From NCBI GenBank assembly GCA_030765065.1, contig CM060988.1:195608565-195672564 (forward strand): DNA of 64,000 bases, given 5' to 3'. The notes under the pieces were generated by a model, which was not told where the DNA came from, searched no databases, and was given only the letters and a program-made list of their open reading frames with translations. Below, piece after piece: positions 1 through 11,468 of the stretch. Position 1 is the stretch's first letter. Each line of letters begins with the position of its first letter. Both the position numbers and the translations under genes were made by a program. Source of the stretch: Deroplatys truncata (lineage: Eukaryota > Arthropoda > Insecta > Mantodea > Mantidae).

Positions 1-640
1 GCTATCCAAAAACCAACATTTAATACAGAGATAACAACAAGCCATTCAGACAGCTCTATACAACCGAACCAAAATCATTACTTCATGCAAAAATATATGG
101 TCTCAAAAAACAAGCTGATTACTGTAAAAGGATCTTCAAACAACAAATGTATTTTTACAAACTTAAACAGGAAACATCAAGTTATCATTACCAGCTTAAG
201 AATTGGAAATACAAAGATGACACACTCTTATCTGATCAGCACAGAAACTTGGCTGCAGTGTTGAACATGCAAAACTCCATTGACAGTTTCCCATGTACTT
301 GCAGAATGCCAACATTATAACCCACACAGGAAAATATATAACATCCCAAATAATATTAGCTGTCTTAATGATTCAAAAATGTAGAAAAAGATTATAATGT
401 TCTTACAAACTATACAAATGTGTAATGAGATTTAAAACAATTGTAATACTATTAAAACTGTTCTTTAATTGTATTGTTCACATAAGAAAAGCTATATCTG
501 TGTATTATCAAATGATATTATGTATGTATATTCCTAGAAATCTATTAATGTTCATCCACCACTATATGAATGTAAGAGTTGCGAATAGACCTTTGTGAGT
601 TAAAGCGACTTAAAGTAAATAAATTAAAAAAGAAAGAAAG
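1..640 (+). mobile_element. Possible 3' end of a LINE-like retroelement
   Basis: A mostly open stretch runs from about 90 to 318 on the plus strand and encodes a Lys/Gln/Tyr-rich peptide ending in a Cys-x-Cys motif. A stop-rich AT region follows and ends at 615-650 in an A-rich tail (AAATAAATT then GAAAG repeats). An A-rich tail after a decayed frame is what a retroelement 3' end looks like. No RT motif is visible because the fragment starts at the window edge. It could equally be unannotated intergenic DNA. Confidence 0.3.
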
Positions 641-1383
641 AAAAAAAAAGCATGTGCACTAATGCAATCGCATTTGTCAGACACATTGACTGTTTAACTA
701 GATCACACAAGAACAGTTATGGCACTCCCCATGTCTATAGCAATAATATGTGAAGACTTATGGCACCTTAACTCAGCAGTGTTCATCAAAATATGGAGCA
801 AGGACCAGTTCCTGATAAATCAGCATATACAGCACCTGTAGAAACAAAAGACAAGTGGTCATTTCTAGCCAAATATTCGATGTACATAGTTCCTGTGATG
901 ATGCTTGTGGTACTTTCTGGTGCTGGTGGGGGTGGAGCCGGATGGTAACAGCATCAGAGCATAGGCATGGGGGTGCACTCAAGTGTGTTGGTGCAAGTGT
1001 TTCAGGTTTTTATTCCGATTTAAAACACAGATCACAGAAACTGTAAAAGATTTGTTTGGAGCTCTGAAACACTAGATATTTTGCTTTAGAAACATGTTGT
1101 CTATTAATAATAAGAAAAAAAGTGTAATGTAACTATTTCTGCAAAGGCTTATTTGGATTAAAATGTAGTAGACAGAAAAATATGCTTTAGTATGTATGTA
1201 TATACTTATTTCTATAATGCTATACAAAATTCTTAGTTTTTTTATACATTACTTTGAGTTGCTATTTTATTGTTTAGTCTATCATGCATTTTAACACCGT
1301 GGTTATTTATGCATGGTGGGTCATAACAAATTCATATTGCTTTCTTTTTCTAAACCATTTTTCTCTTACTTATATTCTCCTAT
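641..1383. other. Unassigned AT-rich stretch
   Basis: No coding, RNA or repeat feature could be supported here. The open frames at 773-1046 on both strands overlap each other and carry no recognisable motif. Confidence 0.4.
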
Positions 1384-2255
1384 TTTTACTTTCTCTACTA
1401 CGTATAGTAAGTAGGGGAAGTATTGCATTCCACCCAAAAATTTGATACCGAGATTTCACCGGAAATACATGTTTTGAGACCTCCTGAATCCAAAAAAAGC
1501 ATTTTTGGAAACATGTCCGTGTGTGTGTCTGTGTGTGTGTCTGTCTGTCTGTGTGTGTGTGTGAACAGCATAACTCAAAAACGAACAGTCGGATAAACAC
1601 CAAACTTGGTATTTAGGTTCAGTATCTTCCAGAGATGCGACACGAAGGTTTTCAAGAAAATCCCCCCACCCCAGACTACCCTTTACATGGAACATTTTTC
1701 GAAAATTTTAATTTTCTCAAAAATGGCTCTAACGATTTTGATTAAAATATCATATGTTTAAGATAATGTCATGAGAAATGAAATGTATATCTCGAATTTT
1801 CTGGGAATGTCTCCAAAAGTATTCTTCATTGTGAACGACTTTTGCATAAGTGGTAAACCATAAGAGATAGACAAAATTTTACTACACAAAAAATGTAGAT
1901 CTCGTTAAAATACACAACTTATGTCATATACATTTCTTTTGTTGAGTGAACCGTTTTCGAGATATTGCTTGTTATTCCCTTAAATTTTCCAATACTTATA
2001 CTTTTTCTCAAATTGGTTATTCATTTTTTTATGTCCTGGACTTGCAAAGAGAATGGAATGCGCGCATAGCAACCAGCGTTAAAATATTTGACCATCGCTT
2101 AAAAGCTACTATATTCCCCTTGCATCTACAAGAAAATTAGCAATAAGATTGGCATCTCGATATCTCGATTAACATAAAGCATATGGAGAATAGGCGTTTG
2201 TAAAGATAGATTGTACAAGAGTAGAGAAAGTCATGTGAGTGTAACACATCAGATT
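1384..2255 (-). mobile_element. X-family element, full-length copy, minus
   Basis: Reading the minus strand, the copy starts with TCTGATGTGTTACACTCACATG at 2255 and has the subterminal ACTTTCTCTAC motif about 25 nt in. It ends with a GTAGAGAAAGT motif and an A-run at 1384. A TG/CA microsatellite lies at 1516-1563. The short open frames around the microsatellite (Thr-His repeats) recur in every X copy and are not regarded as genes. No target duplication is evident. The copy abuts a LINE fragment at 2262. Confidence 0.8.
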
Positions 2256-2261
2256 TTTTTT

Positions 2262-3118
2262 ATATTCCTCTCCTTTTGTATTTTCATTACCCTAACTTTT
2301 AATACTTCTTTGTTAACATTCTCCCATTCTTTAGGTAAAAACTGATCTCTCCACAACTTAGTTTCTTCACATTCAATTATATAATGCAAATCATTATTTG
2401 CCTCTCCACAAAGAGGACACCTATTCAAATTCGCTCCCTTCCTATCTCCCTTTAGTCTATGTGCACTTAATCTAGACCAGGCCCCTCACTAACCTATTAC
2501 CTACATCCACATACTTCTCTCCTCCCCAGTCCACCTTTAATTGTCTATATAGTTCCAAACTTTGAAATAATTCTTGTTTCTCTATATCTTCTACTCTGTT
2601 CCTCATTTCTTTCCTGAAACTTTTAACTAACCCCTATCTCTCCTCCCATAAGTTACCCATTCCTATAGGATTCTCCTTATTCCTTGAGCCCAGTTCGTCC
2701 CATCACTGAATTTTTCTTGCATTATTAAACATTGCCTCAAGATATTATACTCGTCCAATGATTTCAATCTATGTCAATATTTAAGTATCCTTTCTACTAT
2801 AATGCCCTTGCTACCTACTCTTCCCAACTCCAACATTACTGCTCCATTTGATGATGAAATATATAAACCTAATATACATTTACACAACGATCTATGTACT
2901 TTATCAATCATCTCCCATCCTTTTTCACTTCCCCAAATCTCTGATCCATAGACCATTTTTACTTCAACTACAGTTTTGTAAACCCTTTCCAACCATTTAA
3001 TTTGCATATCTGGTATTTTCTTTAAACATATTCTTATAGCAGTCATTGCTAATCTTCCCTTAGCTAAGGCACTTATCTTGTGATCATTCCATCTCCCATT
3101 ACTGCTTATTCTCAGAGT
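2262..3118 (-). mobile_element. LINE fragment, C-terminal region, decayed
   Basis: The minus strand encodes the end of a non-LTR retrotransposon ORF2. A frame at 3046-2774 has the post-RT thumb signature (YGSEIWG, then a helix with CKCILG and ELGRVG). Further on, at about 2425-2340, comes a C-terminal zinc knuckle of form C-x2-C-x8-H-x4-C, beginning CPLCGEANND. Between them the frame is broken. The RT catalytic core is absent, so this is a 5'-truncated, dead copy. The family is uncertain within LINEs with a C-terminal CCHC motif. Confidence 0.65.
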
Positions 3119-3120
3119 AA

Positions 3121-3184
3121 TTTATGTACCCATTAAAAATGATAGAGGGTAGAGAAAGTCAAGTGAATGTATTACATCAGATCT
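3121..3184 (-). mobile_element. X-family 5'-end fragment
   Basis: The sequence has the X start and subterminal motif (GTAGAGAAAGTCAAGTGAATG on the plus strand) joined to the CCCTCTAT variant also seen at 10675 and 20770. Only about 65 bp of the 5' end remains, immediately beyond the LINE fragment. Confidence 0.6.
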
Positions 3185-3229
3185 TTTTTAGATTATTACA
3201 GTAGGTAAAATCTTAAACCTCTGTACTTT

Positions 3230-3494
3230 CTCTCCGCGGTCCAGTGGTAACATGCTAGCTTCTAGTTCCTGAGGTTGCGGGTTCAAACCCGGCAGAGGGC
3301 GATGGATTTGTTCAGGCATAAAAATCCTTAGCATAGCTTCCTTCGGAAGCTAAGTAAAGTCGGTGGTTCCGTGTCATAGATTTACGGCACGTAAAAAACG
3401 TCAAGCCTGATAAAGAGGCCTCTGAACAAAATTACCAGTCTTTCACGCCCAAAATAAAATGGGACACTAAGAACTATAGCAGTTAAAGAGCGTC
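3230..3494 (+). mobile_element. tRNA-derived SINE (family A), copy 1
   Basis: The head resembles a tRNA gene: an A-box-like CCAGTGGTAACATG and a B-box GGGTTCAAACCC, with matching CCGC/GAGGGC ends. The body shared by all copies follows (AAATCCTTAGCAT, TAGATTTACGGCACGTAAAA, CCTGATAAAGAGGCCTCTGA). The start is slightly altered from the GTCCTCCGTGGTGTAG consensus. No clear TSD is visible. Confidence 0.8.
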
Positions 3495-4400
3495 TTCTGC
3501 TTTCTTAGATGCCAAATCGTGACCATATACATTATGAAGCAGACTATGATCCAAGGTTATTGGGAGGCCGGTGCTGGGCGGTCAAAGATAAACAGTGATA
3601 AGTAACACTTGCCAGCGTAAGCACTGGAAGCGCTATTGCTAGATAATCTAAATCTTCTGAATGTTTCTTCTTCTCAAATGTTCGAAAACCATGTGAAATT
3701 TCCATTGGCTATATAAATGAGTGTTCTCGCAAGCAAATCAGTCAGTCAGAGAGGGAGTTTCCAGTGCGATGAGGGGTGCTGTTCTCTGAGCGAGAGATTG
3801 TGGAGGTCTTGTGTTCAACTCCCCAGTGAATGAACCATTTAGAAAAAGTGGCTACTTCACAAAGGAAGTGAAGTTATGCAGAATCCAACTAGTTCACCTC
3901 AGTGAAGTGAGTATGAACCAAGTGAAGTCCCTGTGAAAGTTGAACTAGATAAAAAGAAAAGTGACAAGAGAGAACTTAGTAGAGTGACATTTGAAAAACT
4001 GAAGAAAGTTACAATATTATTGATTGGAATGAAGTATTGGCGGCATTTGTCTTATTTTACATGCATTTTCTGCGCAGTAATAGCAACTATTTTGTACTCC
4101 ATGCAAATCTTAACACAGCCTTCTCTGCGAGTATGTACTCGTGTTCGTATTCTAGTACATTTGCTTTGTAAATACTTCTTAGTCTTTTGTTAATTTATGA
4201 CTTGAAATTATAAATCAAAATCAGATGAATGATTTTGCACGCACGCACATGCATACTAGTAGAGTTTGGTTTATTACTACACATCATTGCCTCACCCTCT
4301 CTCGATACATAAAATGATTGTTCCCCTGACCCACAAGGCATTCAGCACTTCCCCTAACTGTACTTTATCCTCTAGCAGCCAAATCTCTGTAAGGAGTATC
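3495..4400 (+). promoter_or_regulatory. Candidate TATA/Inr core promoter at 3709-3745 in otherwise unassigned DNA
   Basis: A CTATATAAATG box at about 3709-3719 is followed roughly 28 bp later by the repeated initiator-like TCAGTCAGT at 3738-3746, the spacing expected for an arthropod RNA polymerase II core promoter. The downstream 150 bp is GA-rich. The 86-codon frame at 3933-4193 has a hydrophobic middle but no recognisable domain. This may be the promoter of an LTR or a lost gene; nothing else could be assigned between 3495 and 4400. Confidence 0.35.
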
Positions 4401-5098
4401 TGAATCTTATTATTTTGGTTTTCTATCCAGAATCAAAGATTTCTGAAGTTTAAGTAAAGATGTAATGGTAATACTGGTCAAAATATGATACTTCTATAAT
4501 GGATATCACAAAAATATTATGACGTGTATGTGTGTGTATTGTCATGAGAGACACATTACTGCGTCGTTGGCAACAGCACTGTTGAGGTAATTCTTTCGGC
4601 TGGGGTTTTGAAGTTTCGTCAGGCATGGCGATTCGCCATCGTCTAGCTAGCGGTGGAGAGTGGTGGAAGTGAGTGTTAGTTCTTTGTGTGGTGTGTGGTT
4701 AGCGTCACTTTTAGGTCAAGTGTCTGGTGTGGAAGGTTATATGTGAATCTTATTATTTTGGTTTTCTATCCAGAATCAAAGTTTCCTGAAGTTTAAGTAA
4801 AGATGTAATAGTAAGACTAGTCAAAATATGATACTTCTAAAATGGATATCACAAAAATATTATGACGTGTATGTGTGTGTATTGTCATGCCAGACACATT
4901 ACTGCATCATTGGCAACAGCATTGTTGGGGTAATTCTTTCGGCTGGGGTTTTGAAGTTTCATCTGGCATGACGATTCGCCATTGTCTAGCTGGTGATCCT
5001 AGCTAGCAGTGGAGAGTGGGGGAAGTGAGTGTTAGTTCTTTGTGTGGTGTGTGGTTAGCGTCACTTTTAGGTCAAGAAGGTGTGGAAGGTTATATGTG
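4401..5098. repeat. Tandem direct duplication, about 342-bp unit
   Basis: Two adjacent copies start with TGAATCTTATTATTTTGG at 4401 and 4743 and share the same order of landmarks (AAGTTTAAGTAAAGATGTAA, ATTATGACGTGTATG, TTCTTTCGGCTGGGG, GTTAGTTCTTTGTGTGG). They differ by scattered substitutions and small indels. No coding content is apparent. The sequence from 5099 to about 5510 is unassigned. Confidence 0.85.
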
Positions 5099-5548
5099 AA
5101 TCGTGTGAATGTAGTCTCGTGTGTGCAACATCTCCCCTCAATTTTCTTCCTTTTATCTTTTGTGTGTGATGTAGGGGCACCAGGCATTACCACAGGTAAT
5201 GTGATTAACATAAAAATTCTGTGTATTTGTTATAACTATCCCACACCTGCTCTGAAACATGTAGTTTAAGATTCTGGTCCTCTTGTTGCTTCTGCAGCTA
5301 TGCTTCCCAATGCATATGCCGGGGTAACTAAAACTTAATATCTAGCTGCAAATCTTTTTGGACTAACCCCGTTATATAACAATATTTGAAGATTTACACT
5401 TTTTTTATGTGTATTTCATGCTTGTGATTTATTCCAAGGTTTACAAATATAGCTGTATGTGCTCTAATGAAGATAAAACTTCCATACAATTATAGAAAAA
5501 TTGAGTCGGAGTTGAAACACTTAACATCACTTACATTTTTTGTATCTT

Positions 5549-5586
5549 GACCGGTTTCGAGACCTACTTGGTCTCATTGTCAAAGC
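5549..5586 (-). ncRNA. Degenerate hammerhead-ribozyme-like motif
   Basis: On the minus strand a TTGACAA (consensus CTGANGA) is followed by a stem GAGACC-aagta-GGTCTC, then GAAA and the palindrome ACCGGT. Penelope-like elements are known to carry type I hammerhead motifs with palindromic stem III near their ends. The CTGANGA box is mutated, so activity is unlikely. Confidence 0.4.
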
Positions 5587-5637
5587 TGACAGTGGCTCCT
5601 GGTGGTACTGTCCGCAGTGATGAATTTCCATAGTGGA

Positions 5638-5929
5638 GTCATCCTCTGTGGTTAAGGGGTACCATGCTAGCGTATAATTCCCAATGTTGTTGGTTCAAAT
5701 CCAGTGCAGGGCAATGGATATTTTTGAGCATAAAAATCCTCAACATGGCTTCCTTCAGAAGGGAAGTAAAGCTGGTGGTCCTGTGTCATAGATTTACGGT
5801 ATGTAAAAGAATCTCAAGCCTCGTAATGAGGCCTCTGAGCAAAATTTCCAGTCTTTTGTGCCCAATATAGAATGTGACACTAAGAACCATAGTAGTAAAG
5901 AATGTCCATAAATAAAACTCAATTTCATT
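5638..5929 (+). mobile_element. tRNA-derived SINE (family A), copy 2, with 13-bp TSD
   Basis: The copy starts GTCATCCTCTGTGG and ends in the AAATAAAACTCAATTT-type tail. It is flanked by a perfect 13-bp target duplication TTTCCATAGTGGA at 5625-5637 and 5930-5942. It landed inside the Penelope remnant. Confidence 0.9.
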
Positions 5930-6440
5930 TTTCCATAGTGGATTTGGCGACTGCAATTAAAAATTCATTAAATGGTATTTGTGTATTATGATTAAAATCT
6001 TTTCCCAAGAATTCAATTCTGTTGTATATTTTGCAGCTTTTAGGTGTGTTATGTTAAATGTGATCTGGTTGGTCGTCTAAAGGTGGTGTGCAACTGCAGG
6101 TTTATCAGCCTGTTTGTATTTGATATATCTCATATGCAGCTCCATGAAACAAACCACGATAGAGAAATTACTCTGCAACAAATAGAAGGACCAGATACTT
6201 CAGAGCAAGCAAGAATCTATCAGAGCAGTTGCCCAGAATGTGACCAAATTTATACAGGAAAAACTAAAAGAAGTTTAGAAACCGATTAATTTTTCTATAA
6301 TTTCAAATTCACATCACAATTAGTAGCTTATTCAAATATTATACAAATTTCCATACAACTTTATTTTTCAACTGCTATTTATTTCTTTTTGGGGGGAGGG
6401 GCTTAAATGTCCTCTTAGAAAACTGTAAGCAACAGAAAAT

Positions 6441-7119
6441 ATCTGATGTGTTACACTCACATGACTTTCTCTACTCTTGTACAAACTATTTTTACAAACG
6501 CTTATGCTTCATGTTAATCGAGATGTTAATCTTATTGCTAATTTTCTTGTAGATGCAAGGGGAATTAATAGGTTTTAAGCGATAGTCAAATATTTTAAGA
6601 GTTGGTTGCTATGTGGAGTATTCCATTCTCTTTGCATTACCAGGACAAAAAAAAATGAATAACGAATTTGAGAAAAAGTATAAGTATTGGAAAATTTAAG
6701 GGAATAACAAGCAATATCTCTAAAATAGTTCACTCAACAACAAAAATGTATATGACATAAATTGTGTATTTTAACGTGATCTACATTTTTTGTGTAGTAA
6801 AACTTTGTCTATCTCTTATGGCTTACTAGTTATGCAAGAGTCGTTCACAATGAAGAATACTTTTGGAGACATTCCCAGAAAATTTGGGATATACATTTTA
6901 TTTTGCATGAAAATATGTTAAACATATGATAATTTAATCAAAATCGTTAGAGCCATTTTTGAGAAAATTAAAATTTTCGAAAAATGTTCCATGTAAAGAG
7001 TAATCTGGGGTGGGGGGATTTTCTTGAAAACCTTCGTGTCGCATCTCTCGAAGATACTGAACCTAAATACCAAGTTTGGTGTTTATCTGACTGTTCGTTT
7101 ATGAGTTATGCTGTTCACA

Positions 7120-7156
<37 letters not shown>

Positions 7157-7286
7157 ACATGTTTCCAAATGCTTTTTTTGGATTCAGGGGGTCTCAAAAC
7201 ATATATTTCCGGTGCAATCTCGGTATCGAATTTTCGGGTGGAATACAATACTTCCCCTACTTACTATATGTAGTAGAGAAAGTAAT
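6441..7286 (+). mobile_element. X-family element, full-length copy
   Basis: The copy starts ATCTGATGTGTTACACTCACATG and ends GTAGTAGAGAAAGTAATT. A CA microsatellite lies at 7121-7155. The 101-codon frame at 6984-7289 reads straight through the microsatellite and is the recurrent X pseudo-frame, not a gene. Confidence 0.85.
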
Positions 7287-7873
7287 TAAATGCACATTTA
7301 GACAATATTATACTGAACCTACAAAAGCTCTTAGAAATAACCTCCATACTCTTATATAATTATTCATTATTGAAATGATGGAGAGAGCACATTTGTATAA
7401 TTTAACAGAACTTAGGAGTTGTTTTAACTCAGAGGAAACTTCCTTTTTGTCCATGTACCTTTCCGTCATAGGAAAATTACTTCGTTTAACAAGATATTTT
7501 CCCTGTTATGGCTTTTGTGTTAAGCGTAGGATTGAAATTCTCTGTTGTGAATAAAATAAACATTCACAATTTGTTTTAAGAGTTATTTTTGGAACAATAC
7601 AGAGAAACAAAATCTTTCAATTGTCTTATTTTTCACATGGAATGACCCTACTAATTAATTATTTATGTTGAGCTCAAGTTTTGCAAATGTTTTGGATTCT
7701 AGAAGCCACTACTGTATGTTAAGATCAAAAGCAATAAGCCTGTTGGAAATGTACGTGTGACAGAACAGATCCAGCCAGCATGACGTGGTCCTGATTCAGG
7801 TTGTCTTAACAGGTATGTTTCTTTCTGTAATGATTAATGATGGTGATGGTTTAAAGCAAGTCTTACCCGCAAA
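7287..7873. other. Unassigned AT-rich stretch
   Basis: No coding or repeat feature was recognised between two X copies. Confidence 0.4.
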
Positions 7874-8642
7874 AGAGTGTTACATTCACATTATTTTCTC
7901 TACCCACAGTTGTTTATTTCTATAGAGCTTTGACAAACTATTCCAACAAAAGCTTATATTCTTATCTACTTATGTTAATCAAGATAAACTTTTGCAGAAA
8001 TAGCGAATTGATAGTCAAATACATAGCAGGACACTTATGCTGGCTTTGAAATTACACTCTTTCTCTGACACTGCGACAAACAAAGAATAGCGATGGCAAT
8101 TTGAAAAATGACAAAGTATTGAAACAATCAAACCAATAACAAAGGATATCTCGGAAATGGCTGACCCTATAAAAATGTATTTCAAATAACTTGTGTATTT
8201 TAAAGAGATCTACATTTTTTGTATGGTACATTTTTGTCTCTTTCTTAATGTTTACTAGTCATAAAAAATTTCCTTTGAATAAAGATGACTTCATAAGCTT
8301 TCCTAGAAAATCCCAGATATACCTTTTACTTGTCACGTAAATATCTTAAATATATGGCATTTTAATCAAAGTCGTTAACAGTCCTTTTTGGGAAATTAAA
8401 AAATTACAATAAATGTCTCCATAAAGGGTAGTTTGGGTTGGGCGGGATTTTCTTGAAAATCCTTGTGACACATCTTTGGGAGATACTGAACATAAATACC
8501 AAGTTTGATATATAACTGACTTTTTGTTTTTGAGTTAATAGCAGACACATACACAGAACTTTTTTCTAAAAATGCTTTTTTGAGATTTAGGGAGTCTGAA
8601 AAGGTGCATTTCCATTGAACTTTCCGTATCAAACTTTTGGAT
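7874..8642 (+). mobile_element. X-family element, divergent copy, left part (interrupted by a LINE)
   Basis: Older X copy: GTGTTACATTCACATTATTTTC start, then the usual landmarks (CATTTTTTGTATGGTAC, GTTTGGGTTGGGCGGGATTTTC, GAGTCTGAAAAGG). It stops at TCAAACTTTTGGAT (8629-8642). The same 14 bp recurs at 10353-10366 followed by AGAATGCAGT, a degraded X 3' end up to about 10395. The copy was therefore split by the LINE insertion. Confidence 0.75.
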
Positions 8643-10352
8643 TTGTACAATTGAATGAATGGATTTATTGCACAATTTGGTTTACAATATACACAATGCA
8701 TATTCGTTTATACCCCTACATCTATTGTACAATTTGTCTGGTGCTTGATTTCTTATTGGGCCACTCAGATTGCTTGGCTCCCTGGCCTTTTCGCTGAGTG
8801 GCCCTTGCTTCTCTTACTTTTCTATACTATTTTTCCTTTACCTTACATAATATTCTTCCATGTCCTTGATTTTGTTTCTTAGAACCTTTTATTGAGTCGG
8901 TCATAACTTAAACATTTCATCTTCCTTCATTTTCATACATTTAACCAAACTTTTTTAAACTTCTTTCTACTACTGTCTTTTTCTCCTCGTTCTAGTAATG
9001 CAACCTCTCCTGGTGCTGCTCTTGGTAGTCCAATTAATTCTTTATAAACCATTCTATAATTTTGGTCAATTTTCCTACTTCATCTCTAATTTCCCTGCTA
9101 TTACTCAACCTTACTCCTAAATAGTCATATTCTTTGACTGCCTCCAGTTCTTGACCACCTAGATACCATTTTTCTTCTTTCCTCCGTTTATCACTTAGTA
9201 CTTATTTATATTTACTGTAATTCCCCATTTTTCAGACATTCTTGAATCTCATTTGTAACCCTATTATCGATATGGAGCCTACCATAAAATCATCTGCGTA
9301 AAATGAACCTGAACCTGTAATCTCCTTATCTCTTATTACTGGACAATGCTAATTTCTTATTTTTACTCTTTCTAATATCTCATCTACGAATAGGTTATAA
9401 TACTGATCTCAGTTTACATCCCTGTCTTAATCCTATTTTCTTATTGCATGTCAATTTACTCCCTTTCCCTATTTGTTCTTTGTTTTATCATGATACGTAA
9501 ATTATTCCATTGCTTTTCTAAGTCTAGTACATCTGGATACCAGGTTGACACTTTTCTCCCCTTGTAGCATTACCCTCCTTTCTCTCAAATCTATTATTTG
9601 ATACCCTCCCATTCTTGCAATTTCTTCCGCTTCACTAACCGTTCTCACTCTTATTACTTCCCACTTCTCACTCGTATCGCTCCTGACTCCGCATCTGCAT
9701 TTCTTGCTGCACTGTTAATCATCTGTTCTCTCGGCTTTTCCCCACTTCTCCTCCTTTGTATCTCTTCTCGCCCTGCCTCTACAACCAATGTTACCTCCTC
9801 CTCCTCCCCCTCCCTAGCTGCTGATTCTTCCCCCCTATTTTCTTCTGTACTCCTTTCATGGCTGTTTCCCTCCTCCGCATATGCATTTCTTAATGCAGTC
9901 ATCTATTCTTTCGGCTTATCCCTACTTCTCCTTCTTTGCATTGCATCTCTTCCCGCCCCGCTACTGCTGGATTTTCTTCTGTTCTTCTTTCATGACTGTT
10001 TCTCGTGTCTGTCGAGTTTGTGATTTGATCAGCTGTTTTCTGCTCCTTTCTTCTCCAAACTCAGCTATTCCCTCGGTTCTTTGACCTGTATGTGTCCTGG
10101 GCTATTCCTTCTGCTGACGTTCGCACATTTTTTCTCGTTCATTCCTCCGTATGTTCTACTCCATTCTTCTCCTTCCACGAATACGTTTACACCTTTCAAA
10201 GATGTCTTTTTCCCAGCTGCTCTTGCTTCTTTCATCCTGGCAATTAGTTCTTTTTTCAAAATTTGTTCCTCTCTTGTATAGTCCTGCTCTATAAAAATGT
10301 TTGAGCCTCTTAACCTCCTGGTGTTCCTTAAAATTCCCCCCCCCCCTTTTTT
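8643..10352 (-). mobile_element. 5'-truncated LINE inserted in X, 14-bp TSD
   Basis: Minus-strand LINE copy flanked by a perfect 14-bp TSD (TCAAACTTTTGGAT, 8629-8642 and 10353-10366). Around 9440-9280 the translation has RT motifs: a GLRQGC segment and then FYADDFMVGS, the catalytic Y-x-D-D type box. A post-RT KEYDYLGVRLS (thumb) and a GLPRAAPGEVALLE helix follow near 9150-9000. Upstream (10350-9650) is a Glu/Arg-rich stretch with an imperfect internal duplication (NSHER-TEEN seen twice). Many frameshifts and stops make it a dead copy. The 3' end (left) has an ATTCATTCAATTG-type tail. The plus-strand 141-codon frame at 9598-10023 is antisense to this and not a gene. Confidence 0.8.
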
Positions 10353-10366
10353 TCAAACTTTTGGAT

Positions 10367-10395
10367 AGAATGCAGTGTTCCAATTTTTGCGAGTA
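10367..10395 (+). mobile_element. X-family element, right remnant after LINE insertion
   Basis: This short remnant continues the X copy at 7874-8642 beyond the LINE target duplication, matching the GTGGAATACAATACTTCC region of other X copies with substitutions. The sequence from 10396 to 10536 is unassigned. Confidence 0.5.
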
Positions 10396-10536
10396 GATTT
10401 TACGATCATGATGTCATTTTATAAAGCAATTAATGATGTTTCTTTGTGTATATTAATTTCAAGAATGATGTTAGATGTCCAGTGATGTGGTTAAAAATTT
10501 CATAGAACAGGGAAGACTGATATTAGGCAAAATGCC

Positions 10537-10646
10537 TTTTTACTTTCTCTACCAGGTACAAAGTAGGTAGAAAAGGTATTGCATTCCACCCAAAAATTTA
10601 TACCAAAATTTAACCAGAAATACATATTTTGAGGCTCCCTGAAACA
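10537..10646 (-). mobile_element. X-family 3'-end fragment, minus
   Basis: It starts TTTTTACTTTCTCTACC and runs through CATTCCACCCAAAAATTT to GGCTCCCTGAAAC, which is the last 110 bp of X in minus orientation. It ends in an A-run directly abutting a plus-strand X copy. Confidence 0.75.
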
Positions 10647-10655
10647 AAAAAAAAT

Positions 10656-11468
10656 ATAATGATACATTCACATGACTTTCTCTACCCTCTATTGTTTATT
10701 AGTGGGCATACAAACTATTCCTACTAAAGCTTATTTTTCTATCTACAACATTTTAATCCAAATAAACCTTTACAGAAACAGCTACATTACACATTTTATT
10801 ATAGATACAAAGAGAACAACGATAGTCAAATGTTTAAGAACTGAATGCTATACGCTGGCCTTAAAATTCCATACTGTTTCCATGATATCACGAGAAACAA
10901 CTGTAAATTGATGGGACTTGAAAAGTATGACAAAGTATTGAACAAATCGAACCTTTAATAATAGATATCTCAGAAATTACTGAGGTTATTAAAAAATGTA
11001 TTTAAAATAAATTGTATGTTTTTTTGTACAGTACGTTTTTGTCTATCACTGACTGTTTACCAGTTATATAAGATTATACAAAACTTTCTTCCAAATAAGG
11101 CGGGCTTCACCAGGCTATTTACAGAAAATACAAGACATCATTTTATTTTTCATGTAGATTTCTTTAATATATGGTATTTTAATCAAAATCTTTACATTTT
11201 TTTGAAAATAAAAAATTTAAACAATATACCATGTTAAGGGTAGTCTGGGGTGGGGGTATTTTCTTGAAAATCTTCGTGTCGCATCTGAAATATCAACTTT
11301 GGTATTTATCTGACTTTTCGTTTTTGAGTTATGCTGCTCACAGACACAAACACTGACCTTTTTTTTTGAATTCAGGGACCTCAAAACATGTATTTCCAGT
11401 TAAATATTGGTTTCAAATTTTTGGGTGAACTGCAACACCTTCTCTATCTGCTATATATGTTGGGGAAG
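10656..11468 (+). mobile_element. X-family element, divergent copy
   Basis: It starts ATGATACATTCACATGACTTTCTCTACCCTC and runs to CTATATATGTTGGGGAAGGG. It has the usual internal order of landmarks, and its microsatellite segment is reduced to CACAGACACAAACAC. It belongs to the CCCTCTATT subfamily. A partial X copy in inverse orientation lies immediately to its left. Confidence 0.75.

Larger units (their letters stand above)
5510..6290. mobile_element. Penelope-like element remnant with GIY-YIG fragment
   Basis: On the plus strand around 6210-6289 a short frame carries the GIY-YIG endonuclease signature of Penelope-like elements: an R-I-Y start, a C-x2-C pair, then IYTGKTKRSL. At 5549-5586 the minus strand has a hammerhead-like segment (a GAGACC/GGTCTC stem followed by GAAA and the palindrome ACCGGT). 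The two parts are oppositely oriented, as in the fold-back copy at 26.1-27.9 kb. A SINE at 5638-5929 interrupts it. The RT is missing, so the element is dead. Confidence 0.6.

Noticed and set aside
6984..7289. Recurrent 70-100 codon frame starting MFHVKG with Thr-His repeats (also at 24376, 44063, 51142, 52685 and on the minus strand at 1456, 39429)
   Set aside because: It is the same stretch of the X repeat in each copy and reads through a CA microsatellite. It varies in frame and end point, both strands are open, and there is no sign of protein-level conservation beyond copy identity.
9598..10023. 141-codon Ser/Leu-rich plus-strand frame
   Set aside because: It is antisense to the Glu/Arg-rich part of the minus-strand LINE and has the composition expected of such a shadow.
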